The notes below the pieces were generated by a model, which was not told the DNA's origin, searched no databases, and was given only the letters and a program-made list of their open reading frames with translations. From positions 2,961,973 to 3,025,972 of the forward strand of contig DS990592.1 of the NCBI GenBank assembly GCA_000155695.1: DNA of 64,000 nt, given 5' to 3'. Both the position numbers and the translations under genes were made by a program. The stretch comes from Verrucomicrobiia bacterium DG1235. GTDB taxonomy: Bacteria > Verrucomicrobiota > Verrucomicrobiia > Opitutales > Opitutaceae. Shown here piece after piece: positions 52,973-62,300 of the stretch (positions within the stretch are counted from its first letter, which is position 1; every line of letters starts with the position of its first letter).

Positions 52973-53986
52973 CTACAACTCGTCCTTATACTTTCGATAC
53001 AAGGATCGAAATTGATTGTAGCTCAACCCAAGCTTGTTGGCCGCCGCTTGCTGCTTAAACCCCGTCTCCATCAAAGCCTTTTTAAGAAGCCGAATCTCGA
53101 GAGCCTTAACTTGCTTCGATAAGGGAACAGACAGGTCCAGCTTCCCAGACGATCCCTCGCCCGCATCACGCGAGGCGTCTCCCGACTCGTACGGATTTAC
53201 AAACGGATCGAACTCTATCCGCTCGATGCGTCCACCACCCGAGCGATACACGCTGCGCTCGACCACGTTTTTCAGCTCGCGAATGTTACCCGGCCAGTCG
53301 TGAGCATTTAGACTCTCGATCGCCCCTTCGCTAAACTCCGGCACCGCCTCCAGCTCTAGCTCTCGCGTCATTCCCGCCGCGAAATGCATCGCCAAAAACG
53401 CGATATCCTCCTGCCGCGCCCGCAAAGGCGGCAGATACAACACGTCAAAAGAAAGACGATCCAACAAGTCGCTCTTGAACTTCCCGTCCCGCGACATCTC
53501 CAGAAGGTCCGCATTTGTCGCACCCACGATGCGAGCGTTCACCTTCACCGACGACGAGCCGCCCACCCGCTGAAAGACGCCGTACTCCACCGCCCGCAGG
53601 ATCTTCTCCTGCACCGTCATCGAAACCAGCCCGATCTCGTCGAGAAACAGCGTCCCCCCATCCGCCGCCTCGAACCGCCCCGCCCGACGCTTCACCGCCC
53701 CCGTAAACGCCCCGACCTCATGTCCGAAAAGCTCCGATTCCAAAACCGACTCCGACAAAGCCGCGCAATTCAAAGCCACCAGCGGTCCCTGCCAACGCTG
53801 CGAGAGGTAGTGCAAACGGGCCGCCGCCAACTCCTTGCCCGTACCCCGCTCCCCAATGATCAAAACCGGCCGGTCAATCTTCGCCACCGCCGACAACTTC
53901 TCCTGGAAATCCAGAAACGCTTCCGAAACCCCCAAAGCTTCCGGCAAGGATCCCATTTCAAAACCTTCGGTTTCCATTTGGCTCAT
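52973..53986 (-). CDS. pspF: PspF-type sigma-54 enhancer-binding activator
   Basis: 337 residues from MSQMETEGF (a TTG 21 bases upstream is possible). It has no receiver or sensor domain and starts almost directly with the AAA+ domain: Walker A GERGTGKE, the sigma-54 contact loop GAFTGAVKR, Walker [11 protein letters not shown] and [14 protein letters not shown]. The C-terminal helix-turn-helix is [20 protein letters not shown]. This layout is that of PspF, normally held inactive by PspA, whose gene is divergent. Its end lies nine bases from that of oxyR. Confidence 0.94.
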   Translation of the reverse strand: MSQMETEGFEMGSLPEALGVSEAFLDFQEKLSAVAKIDRPVLIIGERGTGKELAAARLHYLSQRWQGPLVALNCAALSESVLESELFGHEVGAFTGAVKRRAGRFEAADGGTLFLDEIGLVSMTVQEKILRAVEYGVFQRVGGSSSVKVNARIVGATNADLLEMSRDGKFKSDLLDRLSFDVLYLPPLRARQEDIAFLAMHFAAGMTRELELEAVPEFSEGAIESLNAHDWPGNIRELKNVVERSVYRSGGGRIERIEFDPFVNPYESGDASRDAGEGSSGKLDLSVPLSKQVKALEIRLLKKALMETGFKQQAAANKLGLSYNQFRSLYRKYKDEL

Positions 53987-54021
53987 ATACTTGGTTTTGT
54001 TTACCAAAATTCGGTCTTAAA

Positions 54022-54037
54022 ACAATGTAAATATTGT
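54022..54037. promoter_or_regulatory. Possible PspF upstream activating site
   Basis: ACAAT-N6-ATTGT inverted repeat (54022-54026 and 54033-54037), about 80-90 bases upstream of the sigma-54-like promoter of pspA, a usual distance for an enhancer site. Confidence 0.45.
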
Positions 54038-54114
54038 CCAATTTGCTACTGATAAAATAATCCACTTTTTTAAATACCTCTAAAGCAATATCTTAGGACA
54101 TTTTTTGTAACCGT

Positions 54115-54131
54115 TGGCACGCATCGTGTTA
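54115..54131 (+). promoter_or_regulatory. Sigma-54-like promoter of the psp operon
   Basis: TTGGCACGCATCGTGTT resembles TGGCAC-N5-TTGC: the -24 GG is perfect and ten bases later comes GT rather than the usual GC at -12. The presence of the PspF gene and UAS-like repeat upstream supports the assignment, and about 40 bases separate it from the pspA start. Confidence 0.65.
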
Positions 54132-54169
54132 ATAAGGGTTCAAACACCAAACTTTAACCAAAAAACATC

Positions 54170-54841
54170 ATGGGAATATTCACACGCTTCAAAGACATCG
54201 TCTCCGCCAACATCAACGCCATGCTAGACAAGGCTGAAGACCCGGAGAAGATGATCAAACTGATGATTCAGGAAATGGAAGACACGCTCGTGGAAATCAA
54301 AGCCTCCTGCGCCGCAACCATGGCCACCAAGTCAAAAGTCGCTCGGGCCCTCGACGACGTTCAGTACCGCGTCGACGACTGGGGCAACAAGGCTCGCCTC
54401 GCCGTAACTAAGGGACGCGAAGACCTAGCCCGCGAAGCCCTCGCCGAAAAGCGAGTCTTCAGCGAAGAGTCGGAACGCCTCCAAAAGGAAATCGACCAGC
54501 TCGAAGCCATCGTCACCAAGTACCAGGGCGACATCACACAGCTCGAAGAAAAGCTCACCAACGCCCGCAAAAAGCACCAGATCCTTCTCCAGCGCCACAC
54601 GCAGGCACAGAAGAGCTACAAGGCCCAGAGCGTCCTTCGCAAGAACGACAACGTAGACGCATTCGCCCGCTTCGACGCATTCGAAAATCGCATCGAGCGC
54701 ATGGAAGCCGACGCCGAACTCGTCAACGCAAAGGCTCGCCCCTCCATCGAGGACGAATTTGCCAAGCTCGAAGGCGACGAGACTCTTGAAAACGAACTTG
54801 CGGCCCTCAAAGCCGAGATCGAGAATAAGTCTTCCGAGTAA
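54170..54841 (+). CDS. pspA: Phage shock protein A
   Basis: 223 residues, the usual length. It starts GIFTRFKDIVSANINAMLDK followed by AEDPEKMIKLMIQEMEDTL, the conserved amphipathic N-terminus and first helices of the PspA/Vipp1/ESCRT-III family. The rest is a long coiled coil (FSEESERLQKEIDQLEAIV). It forms membrane-binding assemblies that protect the inner membrane and inhibits PspF in resting cells. First gene of the operon behind a sigma-54 promoter. Confidence 0.97.
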   Translation: MGIFTRFKDIVSANINAMLDKAEDPEKMIKLMIQEMEDTLVEIKASCAATMATKSKVARALDDVQYRVDDWGNKARLAVTKGREDLAREALAEKRVFSEESERLQKEIDQLEAIVTKYQGDITQLEEKLTNARKKHQILLQRHTQAQKSYKAQSVLRKNDNVDAFARFDAFENRIERMEADAELVNAKARPSIEDEFAKLEGDETLENELAALKAEIENKSSE

Positions 54842-54889
54842 TCTAAAAGACGCCACCCTAGGTCGAAGCCTTCAACGCATCCAAATCTA

Positions 54890-55126
54890 ATGAACCCCTT
54901 CCACTTTCTAATCGAAATGATGCCCTTCGTGATACCAATCGCAATCGTGGGCATCGTGTTCGGATCCATCACGTCGATCGTAAAATCCCGTCATGAGAAA
55001 TCCGCGCGAGAAGGGAACGGGCTAAGCGAAGAGGAATCGCGCATCATGAAAGACCTCTACAACTCGCTCCAGAAAATGGAGAAACGAGTCGAAGCACTCG
55101 AGACCATCATCATCAACAAAAAGTAG
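54890..55126 (+). CDS. pspB: PspB-like small membrane protein
   Basis: 78 residues. One N-terminal membrane helix (MMPFVIPIAIVGIVFGSIT) is followed by a charged helix with LSEEESRIMKDLYNSLQKME and a leucine-zipper-like end (RVEALETIII). Size and order fit PspB, which senses membrane stress together with PspC. It lies between pspA and pspC. Confidence 0.8.
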   Translation: MNPFHFLIEMMPFVIPIAIVGIVFGSITSIVKSRHEKSAREGNGLSEEESRIMKDLYNSLQKMEKRVEALETIIINKK

Positions 55127-55157
55127 CCAAGGCTACCTCGCCAGCGAAACCACAGCA

Positions 55158-55535
55158 ATGAGCACAAAACTTTACCGATCCAACAACCGCGTCATCTTCG
55201 GCATCTGCCAAGGCCTCGCAGATCACTTCGACCTATCAGTAGTCTGGATACGCTTCGGCCTCGTAGCCGCCACCTTCTTCACCGGTTTCTTCCCAGTCCC
55301 CGTCTTCTACGCAGTCGCCGCCCTCATTATTAAGCCAGAGCCCGAAAGAGTAGAACGAAAAAAAGAAACCTACTTCGAAGAAGACTACTTCGACACCGAC
55401 GTCTCAAACCGCACCCTCAGCCTCCGCAGGCTGAAGAACAAGTTCGACTCCATCGAAGCTCGTATCCGCAGAATGGAGACATACGTCACCAACAAGTCCT
55501 ACGACTGGGAACGCCGCTTCAACTCCGGCAAGTAA
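55158..55535 (+). CDS. pspC: PspC-domain membrane protein
   Basis: 125 residues. The PspC domain opens with KLYRSNNRVIFGICQGLADH and continues FDLSVVWIRFGLVAATFFTG with a membrane helix, followed by FYAVAALIIKPEP. The cytosolic C-terminus has a coiled coil (LKNKFDSIEARIRRMETYV). With PspB it relays envelope stress to PspA. It is 31 bases after pspB. Confidence 0.93.
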   Translation: MSTKLYRSNNRVIFGICQGLADHFDLSVVWIRFGLVAATFFTGFFPVPVFYAVAALIIKPEPERVERKKETYFEEDYFDTDVSNRTLSLRRLKNKFDSIEARIRRMETYVTNKSYDWERRFNSGK

Positions 55536-55630
55536 GGCCCAAGCCCAGCCCCCTCCTTCACGAAACAGCCTCGAAACAGGCGCCAAAGCTACTGCTTCGC
55601 CCGCATCTCTCGCCCTAGCCACCGTCAGCC

Positions 55631-56092
55631 ATGAAAAAACAAGCAAAACGCGTCGCCGCCATCTTCGCCGCTGCCAGCTTAAGCCTCTTCGCCGTCACGA
55701 AAATCCTAGCAGACCAACAGCCTGCTCAGTCAACAGTCACGTATTCAACCACTGGACACGGCCCCAGCATCCTCCTCCTGCACGACTCCTCCGCGAGCGA
55801 CCAAGCCTGGGCAGAAACAGCCCGAGAACTCGCGACTCGCTTCGAAGTCACTCTCGTCGACATCACCGAACTCGTCAACGACAGCAAAGCCGTCAAGCGC
55901 CTCCGCCAAGCCTTCCGCGAACTCGACATCAACGACACACGCATCGCCGGCTCAGCCCACGCCGAACAACTCGCCCTCCGCTACGCCCTTTCCTACCCGA
56001 GCCAAAGCTCCAGCTTCATTCTACCACACACCAGCGAAGACCTAGAAATCCTCGCCGACCTTATAAACTCAACACCTCTTTCAAAATCATGA
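55631..56092 (+). CDS. Exported alpha/beta-hydrolase-like protein lacking the nucleophile
   Basis: 153 residues with a signal peptide (VAAIFAAASLSLFAVTKIL). GHGPSILLLHDSSASDQAW and FEVTLVDITELV match the first strands of the alpha/beta-hydrolase fold, but where the GxSxG elbow is expected it reads AGSAHAEQ, so the serine seems to be alanine. It is only half the usual length of 260-300 residues, ending after one more strand. It may be a shortened, inactive relative with a structural or binding role. It ends in a four-base overlap with the next gene, and both follow pspC on the same strand, so it may be part of the psp operon. Confidence 0.6.
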   Translation: MKKQAKRVAAIFAAASLSLFAVTKILADQQPAQSTVTYSTTGHGPSILLLHDSSASDQAWAETARELATRFEVTLVDITELVNDSKAVKRLRQAFRELDINDTRIAGSAHAEQLALRYALSYPSQSSSFILPHTSEDLEILADLINSTPLSKS

Positions 56093-56313
56093 ACGGACAA
56101 GGAACAGCCGGAAACGTAATCGCAGCACTCTGCAGCTTCTTCTTCCCAGGACTCGGCCAGCTCCTGCAAGGCCGCCTCATCACCGCCATCTGCCACTTCG
56201 TATTCGCATGGCTGCTCTGGCTCGTCCTGCTCGGCTGGGTCGTGCACATCTGGTCGATAATCGACGCCGCCAAGTACGAAGCCCCCGGACGCTACCGCTA
56301 CTGCAGATACTAG
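56089..56313 (+). CDS. Small two-helix membrane protein, psp-linked
   Basis: 74 residues with two hydrophobic segments (GNVIAALCSFFFPGLGQLL and FVFAWLLWLVLLGWVVHIWS), a GLGQLLQGR turn between them and a short aromatic tail (APGRYRYCRY). The FFPGLGQL...G pattern recalls TM2/DUF5683-like small membrane proteins. Its ATG overlaps the stop of the preceding gene by four bases (ATGA), implying coupled translation. Confidence 0.75.
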   Translation: MNGQGTAGNVIAALCSFFFPGLGQLLQGRLITAICHFVFAWLLWLVLLGWVVHIWSIIDAAKYEAPGRYRYCRY

Positions 56314-56460
56314 CGTCCCAAGCCAGTCAACCCACTCTCCCCGAGGCTCGGTCTACACCGGGCCTTTCTTACGTTCAGATCCCGCACCCGTAGCTGATTT
56401 CGGTCATGCGCGTATCAGTAGTGTTGTCCCCTGTTCTCCAACACAGCTCCAAAACGCCCC

Positions 56461-59382
56461 ATGACCTGCCATCGCATACGCCTCGTTAGCGGACTGCTTG
56501 CCCTCGCGGCAGCCTTCGCCCCAGCCGCCTTCCCCGCCTACCAAATGGAAAATCTCGGCCGGGGACTCGTTGCGATTCGCTCCAACCAAAGCGATGTCTA
56601 CCTCGGCTGGCGCCTCCTCGGGACCGACCCCGAAAGCACGAGCTTCAATGTCTACCGAGCCGCCGAAGATGGCCCAGCCCTCAAGATAAACGGAGCTCCC
56701 ATCACCGACTCGACCAATTTCGTCGACCACGGAGCCGATCCCTCCCAAAACCTCCGCTACTCCGTTCGAGCAATCATAGACGGAATCAAGCAAGACCCCA
56801 GCCAAGCCTTCCACCTCCCCGCAAACTCCCCCATCGAACAATACTTCAGCATCCCGCTCGACAAGCCCGAGGATGCCCCCAACTACAGCTACTCCGCAAA
56901 CGACTGCTCAGTCGCCGACCTCGACAACGACGGAGCCTACGAAATCGTCGTCAAGTGGGACCCCTCCAACTCCCACGACAACTCCCACGACGGAACCACC
57001 GGAAACGTAATCCTGGATGCCTACGAAATGGATGGCACTCGACTCTGGCGCATCGACCTGGGGCGCAACATCCGAGCCGGCGCCCACTACACCCAGTTCA
57101 TCGTCTATGATCTCGATGGAGACGGACAAGCCGAGCTCGCCTGCAAAACCGCCGACGGCACCCTGTCAGGAACAGGTGAATACATAGGCGACGAAACCGC
57201 AGACTACCGCAATCCATTCGGACGCATCCTAGAAGGCCCCGAGTTTTTCACCATCTTTGACGGAGCCACCGGCGCCGCCCTCGCCACCACCGACTACGTC
57301 TCGGCCCGCGGAACCGTATCCGCTTGGGGAGACAGCTACGGCAACCGCGTCGATCGCTTCGTCGCCGGACTCGCCTATCTCGACGGCGAAAAGCCGAGCG
57401 TCATCATGTGCCGCGGCTACTACACCCGCACCGTCCTCGCAGCCTGGGACTGGCGCGACGGACAGCTCACCCAACGCTGGACCTTCGACACCGGCCATAC
57501 CGGAGGAGACCTCTCCGCCTACCGCGGACAAGGCGCCCACAGCCTCACCATCGGAGACCTCGACTCGGACGGCATGGACGAGATCGTCTACGGGGCCTGC
57601 GCTATCGACCACGACGGAACAGCCTTCTTTAGCACCGGCCTCGGCCACGGCGACGCCCTGCACCTATCCGACATGGATCCAAACCGACCCGGCCAAGAAA
57701 TCTGGATGGTCCACGAAAGCCCGTCCGTCTACGGCGACTACGGCTCCGACATGCGCGACGCCGCCACTGGCGAACTCATCTACGGCGTCAGCGGACAAGG
57801 AACGGATGTCGGACGCGGCGTCGCGGCAGATATCGACCCGCGCCACCTCGGCTTCGAAACCTGGGCCTCGCGAGGCGGTCTTCACAACGCCTCCGGAACC
57901 AACATTTCAAGCAACCGACCGGGAGCCATGAACTTCCTCTGCTACTGGGACGACGATCTTCTCCGAGAAACGCTCGACGGAACCACCATCGCCAAATGGG
58001 ATTGGAACGCCGAAACCCTCGTACCCCTTTTCCAGCCAAGCGGCGTTCTCTCAAACAACGGCACCAAGGCAACCCCTGCTCTTTCGGCCGACCTCATCGG
58101 CGACTGGCGCGAAGAAGTGATCTGGAGAGCCGAAGACAGCTCGCACCTTCGCCTCTACACCACCACCATTCCTACCACGCACCGCATCACCACCCTCATG
58201 CACAACCCGCAGTACCGCGTCGCTATCGCCTGGCAAAACGCGGGCTACAACCAGCCGCCCCACCCAAGCTTCTACCTCGGCGAAGGCATGCAAACACCCC
58301 CGCGAATCGAAATCGCCCCAAGCGGAAATGGCGTATCCAGCGGAACAATACCCATTGCCGATCGCTTCCCAAACTGGCTGCAAGACCGAAGCCTGCCGAT
58401 CGACTCCGACCCCCTCGCCGATTCGGACGGAAACGGCTATACCCTGCAAGGCGAGTACCTATTCGACATAGCCCCGGGAAGTCAGCCGCCCCTCCGCATC
58501 GATTTCGACAAAGAAGGAAACACTTCCCTCTCCCTCGCAACTCCTCGAGACGAGTTCGACTACAAGCTCGAACACTCGAGCGACTTGGAAAACTGGACCA
58601 GCCTTGCCACCATGATCGGCCACGCGCCGCGCATCGACTTCCTGCCCCCAGACGGCGAAGCAAGCTCCTTCTACAGACTCTCCGTTTCAGAACAAGAGGA
58701 ATACAACGCCTTCCCCAGCGTCAGCATCGTCTCTCCAGAAACGAGAACAAGCGTGGAAGAAGGCGAATCCATGAGCTTCGCAGCCAACGCTTCAGACCCG
58801 GACGGAACCATCGTTTCCGTGGAATTCCTCCTCGATGGAACATCCTTCGAGACAATTGAAACGCCACCCTACTCCACCGCATGGGAGACAGCAGGAGACG
58901 GCGCCCACGAGCTCCGCACCATAGCCACCGACAACCAAGGCGGTCGAGGATACTCCGACATCATAACATTCCACGTCATATCAACCAGCAGCTCAGAGGG
59001 CTCCGTATACCCCGCGGAAACCGCTACGAACAGCGGAGGCATCCTCGAAACAACAAACTCTGGATACAACGGAAGCAGCTACTTCAATTTCGATACTACA
59101 AACTCTTCGCTCGAATTCTCATCCGTCGATGGCGGAAGCGCCGGATCCGTGTCATTGAAATTTCGCTACGCGCTCGGATCCGAAACCAGCCGAACCGGTC
59201 AACTCTCGATCAATGGCGAAATCCAACCAATAACCTTCGCTCCCACCGGATTGTGGACCGCGTGGCAATACCACGAAGTCATCGCCACCCTCAATAGCGG
59301 CACCGACAACACCGTCACGCTCAGCTCCAACGGCGAAGACCTTGCAAACGTCGACGAGCTCCTCGTGATCCCGCAACAGTGA
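56461..59382 (+). CDS. PL11 rhamnogalacturonan lyase
   Basis: 973 residues with a signal peptide (LVSGLLALAAAFAPAAFPA). The catalytic eight-bladed propeller of PL11 starts MENLGRGLVAIRSNQSDVYL and WRLLGTDPESTSFNVYR, with repeated calcium-site motifs such as ADLDNDGAYEIVVKWDPSNS and YDLDGDGQAELACKTADGT, and later RGYYTRTVLAAWDWRDG. It should cleave the rhamnogalacturonan-I backbone of pectin. After about residue 620 there are added beta-rich domains: a short linker domain, an Ig-like domain (VEFLLDGTSFETIETPPYST) and a CBM35-like end (VSLKFRYALGSETSRTGQLS). Those may anchor it to substrate. It stands alone, convergent with lhr five bases away. Confidence 0.92.
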   Translation: MTCHRIRLVSGLLALAAAFAPAAFPAYQMENLGRGLVAIRSNQSDVYLGWRLLGTDPESTSFNVYRAAEDGPALKINGAPITDSTNFVDHGADPSQNLRYSVRAIIDGIKQDPSQAFHLPANSPIEQYFSIPLDKPEDAPNYSYSANDCSVADLDNDGAYEIVVKWDPSNSHDNSHDGTTGNVILDAYEMDGTRLWRIDLGRNIRAGAHYTQFIVYDLDGDGQAELACKTADGTLSGTGEYIGDETADYRNPFGRILEGPEFFTIFDGATGAALATTDYVSARGTVSAWGDSYGNRVDRFVAGLAYLDGEKPSVIMCRGYYTRTVLAAWDWRDGQLTQRWTFDTGHTGGDLSAYRGQGAHSLTIGDLDSDGMDEIVYGACAIDHDGTAFFSTGLGHGDALHLSDMDPNRPGQEIWMVHESPSVYGDYGSDMRDAATGELIYGVSGQGTDVGRGVAADIDPRHLGFETWASRGGLHNASGTNISSNRPGAMNFLCYWDDDLLRETLDGTTIAKWDWNAETLVPLFQPSGVLSNNGTKATPALSADLIGDWREEVIWRAEDSSHLRLYTTTIPTTHRITTLMHNPQYRVAIAWQNAGYNQPPHPSFYLGEGMQTPPRIEIAPSGNGVSSGTIPIADRFPNWLQDRSLPIDSDPLADSDGNGYTLQGEYLFDIAPGSQPPLRIDFDKEGNTSLSLATPRDEFDYKLEHSSDLENWTSLATMIGHAPRIDFLPPDGEASSFYRLSVSEQEEYNAFPSVSIVSPETRTSVEEGESMSFAANASDPDGTIVSVEFLLDGTSFETIETPPYSTAWETAGDGAHELRTIATDNQGGRGYSDIITFHVISTSSSEGSVYPAETATNSGGILETTNSGYNGSSYFNFDTTNSSLEFSSVDGGSAGSVSLKFRYALGSETSRTGQLSINGEIQPITFAPTGLWTAWQYHEVIATLNSGTDNTVTLSSNGEDLANVDELLVIPQQ

Positions 59383-59386
59383 GACG

Positions 59387-62300
59387 CTAAAGAATTCCCT
59401 CCACGATCACCTGCTTGTGGTCGGAGTGTAGCCTCAGTACCGAACCTATGCTTTCAAGATAAGCGCTACAGCGAGCGTCCTCACCATTGATAGTCTCGAT
59501 CTTCAGCTGAGCCATAGCTCCCAAGCCTAGCGCGTCGGCAAGTGTTGATATGACCTGCGGCAGGTCCGCGTCTCCCGCCTCTACATGAAACGCCAAAGCC
59601 TTGCCTCCCCTTTGCGATTCGCAAACGAGTTCCGAACCACGATACACCAATCGGTTGCTGCCCACTCGCTTCGGCAAGACCCCTTTCAACTCGTCTACTC
59701 CAAGCCCACAGAGCGATGCCGGATCCGTGGCTGACAGCCAGTAGATCGCCTTCTCAGGCAAAGGTTTCCTAAGGCCGCGTAGCGCTTCCTTAGATACAAA
59801 CTGAAGTCCCTGTATCCCCTCGAAAAATCGTCCGCCTACAATTTCGCCCGAAAGTTCCAGCAATCGGAAAGCTCGAAAAACATCCTTCCATCGAAAACCC
59901 TCTTCCTCCCGGAGCAAAAGTTCGCGAAACACCACACCATAGCGATCCAGCACGATCCGAGCTCTCTCCTTTTCAGCTTCAAGAACCGCAACCACGTCAC
60001 TCTCCACATCCAGTTCCGGAAGAGCGTACCAGCTCCCCGGATACGAAACCGTACGACTTGCTCGAGCTCGCCTACCCATGCGAATTGCCCGCGAACTTGG
60101 CACTCGATTCGATTCGCTCGCGCAAAGCTGAAATTTCCCCGCCGCCCCGCGTCGCGCCGACGCAAACGCGTCGTTGCTAACTCTCCCCTGCCAAACAAGC
60201 TGCCACAGAGCCTCCTCCAAATCGCTAGAACGACACCCAAGCAACTCGATCAACTTTAGAAACGAATACTTCCCACCCGTATCCAAAACTTGAATAATGC
60301 TCTCTCCTAGTTCCGCCAAGAGCACATTCCCAGAGTCCCCAATCAAATCCCAGTCCTCCGGCAAGCAAAAGCCAACCCGAGCCTCCGAAGTTCCATACCA
60401 AAACGATCCGTCCTCTAGCAAAACCGCGTCCAACAGATTCGCGCCATAGTCGCTCACGCGAGCAGCCAAAAGGGACCTCTCCCAATCCTCGATCCGCTCG
60501 GTCCATCCCAAAAGCCGATCAAGCGCCTCTCGAACCCCATCGACTCCTACGCGCTCCTTCGCCAATCCTTGCCACTGCGCGAGAAACAGCCCCAGCTTCT
60601 CCAAAGGCAATGGTTCGAAACTCGGACGGCCGCGCGCCCGTCTCATTCGAAGCAAGATCTCGAAATTCTCCGCCTCGCACACGCAAAGCGAATCATCGCC
60701 TTCGATCAACGTTCCCGACACAAGGCGACGATCATCCTCAAGCGTATCGATCAAGGCCGTAAGAACGCTCGCGTCACAACCTAGCCAATTCCGTATCCGC
60801 TCCACAGATACCGCTCCATAATAGGAAAGAAACTCGATCAACAGCTCCGGATCCGGCGACGGACAAAACAACAAGTCCTTCCGCTTCGCTTCTTCCTCGA
60901 GATAAACCCACTCTCCCGACGCTTCCACCGAAACCTCACCCTCGACCAACTCCCTAAAACGCTCCCAAACCGACTTTTCGATCACGATCCGATCACGCAA
61001 CCACTCCTTCAACTCCAAAGCATCGCCTGGAGCATAGCCTTCCGCCAAACGCTGACGCTTCTCCTCGAATGCCCGTATCAGCTCCACATCTACGCGCGGC
61101 CGATTCGCCGCATCGAACGCCACGGTTGAAACTAAGTCCTCGCGAAGATTCGACTTGCCCGCAGAACCCGGACTATCCGTCGCGTACATATATTCCTCGT
61201 TTATCTGCCGCCAAGCTACGCTCGATGCAAACGGACTCGCCTTGCTACCGCGCGAAATACTGACCGCAATATCGCCTTGCTCGAGCTCCCCTAGCACCAG
61301 CCGCAACGACTCCATGTCGAACTCGTCCTTCAAACAACTTCTCCACGCTTCAAGCAAAAGCGGGAAATCGTCATAACGCTGAACCGACTCGAACAATTTC
61401 TTCGCCCGCATCCGACTCAGCCAAAGCGGCAATCGCTGCCCCGCCTTATTCCGAGTCACCAGCAATGACGTCCCCGCAGCCTCGCGAAAACGAGCCCCGA
61501 AAAACCCAGAACCTTCCAGTCTACTCCGCAAGAAAGTATCCACATTTTGTAGACTGACCAAACCTATCACTTCTTCGATCGAAACCTCGCAGGACAAAAC
61601 CACCACCACGCAGTCGTTGTTCACATAGACTTCCGTGCGATGCCCAAAAGCCTCGTTCCACGCCGCATCCAATGCTAAGGCAAACGGCCGATTCACCCGC
61701 CCACCCCAATGCGTGTGCAAGACCAGCTGCTGCCCCGGAGCCCCTCCGGGAGCCGCATCAATGATCTCCGCAAGAATATGGTGACGATGCGGCAAGTCCT
61801 GACCGGTGACTAGCCGTTGCTGCCTCAGAAAATCGAGAAGGGCCTTGGAGGCTACCTCGTCCATTCTGAAACGCTCCTGCAACTCGCCGACAAACCCCGC
61901 GTCATTCAATCGCTCATTCGCCCACTCGAGAAACTCTCCTATGCGATTCGAATAATGAAAATCGCGATCAAAGGTTTCCGCCTTCCAAAACGGTGGAGCC
62001 ACCTCTCCACTAGCCGCTGGCGAAACAAGCACGTCATTGTAGGTTATCTGATCAATCTTCCAACTTTGTACCCCAAGCGTGAATACATCGCCAATCGCGC
62101 GTTCCCAGACAAATTCCTCGTCAAGCTCGCCAATCCGACTTCCGTTGCCGCTGTGGCGAAGATGGAAGTAACCACGATCCGGAATGACGCCGCCAGAGAA
62201 ATAGAAAGCCATCAACGCGCCCTTTCTCAAAGTCGCCGTGTTCTCCGCACGGTCAATCGCTATACGGGCCTTGAGCTCTCGCAAACGACTTCCCGCGTAG

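Noticed and set aside
52091-53122. A 343-codon plus-strand frame overlapping oxyR
   Set aside because: Arg/Pro/Gln-rich shadow of oxyR in another frame.
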